Of a stretch of 64,000 nucleotides of DNA, positions 62,727-64,000 are shown piece by piece. Source of the stretch: Brenneria goodwinii (GTDB lineage Bacteria; Pseudomonadota; Gammaproteobacteria; Enterobacterales; Enterobacteriaceae). Below the pieces are notes generated by a model that worked only from the letters and a program-made list of their open reading frames with translations, made no database searches and was not told the origin of the DNA. Within the stretch, counting starts at the first letter, position 1. Each line of letters opens with the position of its first letter. The translations under genes and the position numbers were made by a program. The stretch covers positions 3,348,001-3,412,000 of the forward strand of contig NZ_CP014137.1 in the NCBI RefSeq assembly GCF_002291445.1, in the 5' to 3' direction.

Positions 62727-63679
62727 ATTGACTCCCATCCATCCCGAGGATTAAACGCGGCCTGTTCGGCTAACTGTTTCCACAGGGCGCTGGCTTTTTC
62801 ATCCGGTTTCGGGGGCATCACCACTTTCAGGATGGCATACATATCGCCGACCCCTTTCTTCTTACTGACCAATCCCTTACCTTTAATCCGCAACCGCTTG
62901 CCGCTCTGGCTGCCGGGGGGGATCGTCAGGGCGATTTTGCCAGTTAAGGTCGGCACCTCAATCGTAGCCCCCAACGCCGCTTCCCAAGGCGCCAGCGGCA
63001 CCACGATATGCAGATCGTGGCCGTCAATATCAAACAACGGATGCGGAGCAAGACGGATAACCAGGAATAAATCGCCGTTCGGTCCGCCATTGAATCCTGC
63101 GCTCCCCTGACCTTTCAGGCGAATGCGTTCGCCATCGCCAACGCCTGCCGGAATTTTGACATTCAGCGTTTTGGTGATTTCTTTCGTCTGCCGGCCAAAC
63201 TCATCAAAAACTGGTAAATGATAAGAAATAGGCCGGGTTTGCTCGGTTAAGGTTTCCTCTAAAAACAGCGGCACTTCCATCTCGAAATCCTGACCACGAG
63301 CATGGTGAGGCGTTTCAGCGGACGCGTGCTGTCCCCCTGCGGCATGACGGCCAAAAATGGATTCAAAGAAATCAGAAAAATCACGGGGATTACCTTGCGT
63401 ACTATGCCAGGTCTGCTCGTGGCCGCCATAGTTCGGCGGTGGTTCGGAAAAACGGGGATCGTTACGGTGCAGTCTTAACTCATCATATTCGGCGCGGCGT
63501 TCGCTGTCTTTTAGCACCTCATACGCTTCGGCGACGTCCTTAAACTTGCTTTCTGCGTCCTTCTCAGAGCTGACATCGGGGTGATATTTACGCGCCAGCC
63601 TGCGGTAGGCCGTTTTGATCGTTTTCAGATCGGCGGATGGGTCTACTTCCAACGCAGCATAGTAATCTTTAAACTCCAT
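62723..63679 (-). CDS. cbpA: DnaJ-like co-chaperone / curved DNA-binding protein CbpA
   Basis: A 318-residue class B J-domain protein. The J domain at residues 1-70 has the HPD triad at H33-D35 (YHPDVSSEKDAESKF). A glycine/histidine-containing linker follows, then the two beta-barrel substrate domains, with KIPAGVGDGERIRLKGQGSA and LTIPPGSQSGKRLRIKGKGL. It works with DnaK and binds curved DNA in stationary phase. It forms an operon with cbpM. Confidence 0.95.
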   Translation of the reverse strand: MEFKDYYAALEVDPSADLKTIKTAYRRLARKYHPDVSSEKDAESKFKDVAEAYEVLKDSERRAEYDELRLHRNDPRFSEPPPNYGGHEQTWHSTQGNPRDFSDFFESIFGRHAAGGQHASAETPHHARGQDFEMEVPLFLEETLTEQTRPISYHLPVFDEFGRQTKEITKTLNVKIPAGVGDGERIRLKGQGSAGFNGGPNGDLFLVIRLAPHPLFDIDGHDLHIVVPLAPWEAALGATIEVPTLTGKIALTIPPGSQSGKRLRIKGKGLVSKKKGVGDMYAILKVVMPPKPDEKASALWKQLAEQAAFNPRDGWESI

Positions 63680-63839
63680 GCGTTAATACCTTAAATTCAA
63701 TAGGTTATGCGATAGAAATCATTTATGTCACTTGTTGTATTCGGTATCTTTTATCGATCATACACCTTTGATAAAGCGGCGACATCTCCTAAAGGGTAGA
63801 CGATTAACCCGCGTTTCGAGAAATGGGCGCAGAGGAATA

Positions 63840-64000
63840 TCACCTGGCTGGGGAGTCCAGCCCTTTTGCTTCAATATCAATATATAGCGCGTCGTAACGC
63901 CAATACTCACAGTCGCAATCGATAATACGATCGTGCTGATCGCGATTGATCCGGGTAATAAACAGCGCCGGGCTGCCGGGTGCAATTTTCAACGTAGGCG
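63840..64000 (-). CDS. GntR-family (UTRA domain) regulator, C-terminal part, runs off the right edge
   Basis: The last 53 codons of a minus-strand gene, without a start in the window. The sequence GSPALFITRINRDQHDRIID followed by CDCEYWRYDALYIDIEA is the closing strand pattern of UTRA effector domains of the GntR/HutC family, where a substrate mimic binds. The stop is TGA at 63840-63842. Specificity and the regulated genes lie outside the window. The 160 bases between this stop and cbpA hold no other gene. Confidence 0.65.
   Translation of the reverse strand, partial: PTLKIAPGSPALFITRINRDQHDRIIDCDCEYWRYDALYIDIEAKGLDSPAR

Overview
The window reads as a chromosomal segment of a plant-associated or environmental member of the Enterobacterales, most likely Pectobacteriaceae (Brenneria, Dickeya, Pectobacterium or Lonsdalea type). 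The basis is very close resemblance, from memory, to E. coli Acs, YjcH, ActP, YjcE, GhxP, LpxP, LdtB, PfkB, CbpA and CbpM, together with short GC-rich stem-loop repeats. The genus is an inference. No rRNA, tRNA, CRISPR array, insertion sequence or phage was seen.

Layout. (1) 0.2-4.9 kb: a small catabolic-looking unit, with an APH-fold kinase overlapping a class III aminotransferase/phospho-lyase, then a DeoR regulator, facing an argininosuccinate-lyase paralogue. (2) 5.6-13 kb: a chemoreceptor with a sigma-28 type promoter, L,D-transpeptidase LdtB, an autoregulated MarR-EmrA-EmrB type efflux operon, and an AI-2E family permease. (3) 13-19.4 kb: a long gene-poor stretch with one small PAS-like gene, then acs-yjcH-actP for acetate uptake and activation. 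(4) 19.5-50.8 kb: an accessory block between actP and yjcE, which are near neighbours in E. coli. It holds an Rpn-type nuclease gene, an antitoxin-like HTH remnant, a five-gene export/adhesin cluster, a complete flp-tad pilus locus (13 genes) and a two-component system. Apart from the Rpn gene everything here is on the minus strand. (5) 51.2-57 kb: yjcE, ghxP (with a PurR box), two tiny ORFs behind a promoter with a CRP-like site, lpxP and a cold-shock protein gene. (6) 57.4-64 kb: a small YmgB/AriR-like gene, a di-Mop molybdate-binding protein, two tandem degenerate EAL (YdiV-like) genes, one with a translationally coupled 44-residue membrane ORF, then pfkB, cbpA-cbpM and the end of a GntR/UTRA regulator running off the edge.

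The most unusual system is at 20.7-35.6 kb. A 2918-residue surface protein begins with an LEPR-x-x-FDAA motif and alternates beta-propeller blocks with about 130-residue beta-rich repeats. It is encoded with a TolC-family lipoprotein, a small HlyD adaptor, a second HlyD protein with a cytosolic GAF-like head, and a polytopic M50 metalloprotease (HELGH) fused to a HlyD domain. No ABC ATPase, no RTX repeats and no RND pump are present, so this does not look like a standard type I system. It follows the last tad gene by 59 bases on the same strand, so the Flp pilus and the giant protein may form one surface-attachment programme under the adjacent two-component system. That link is inference.
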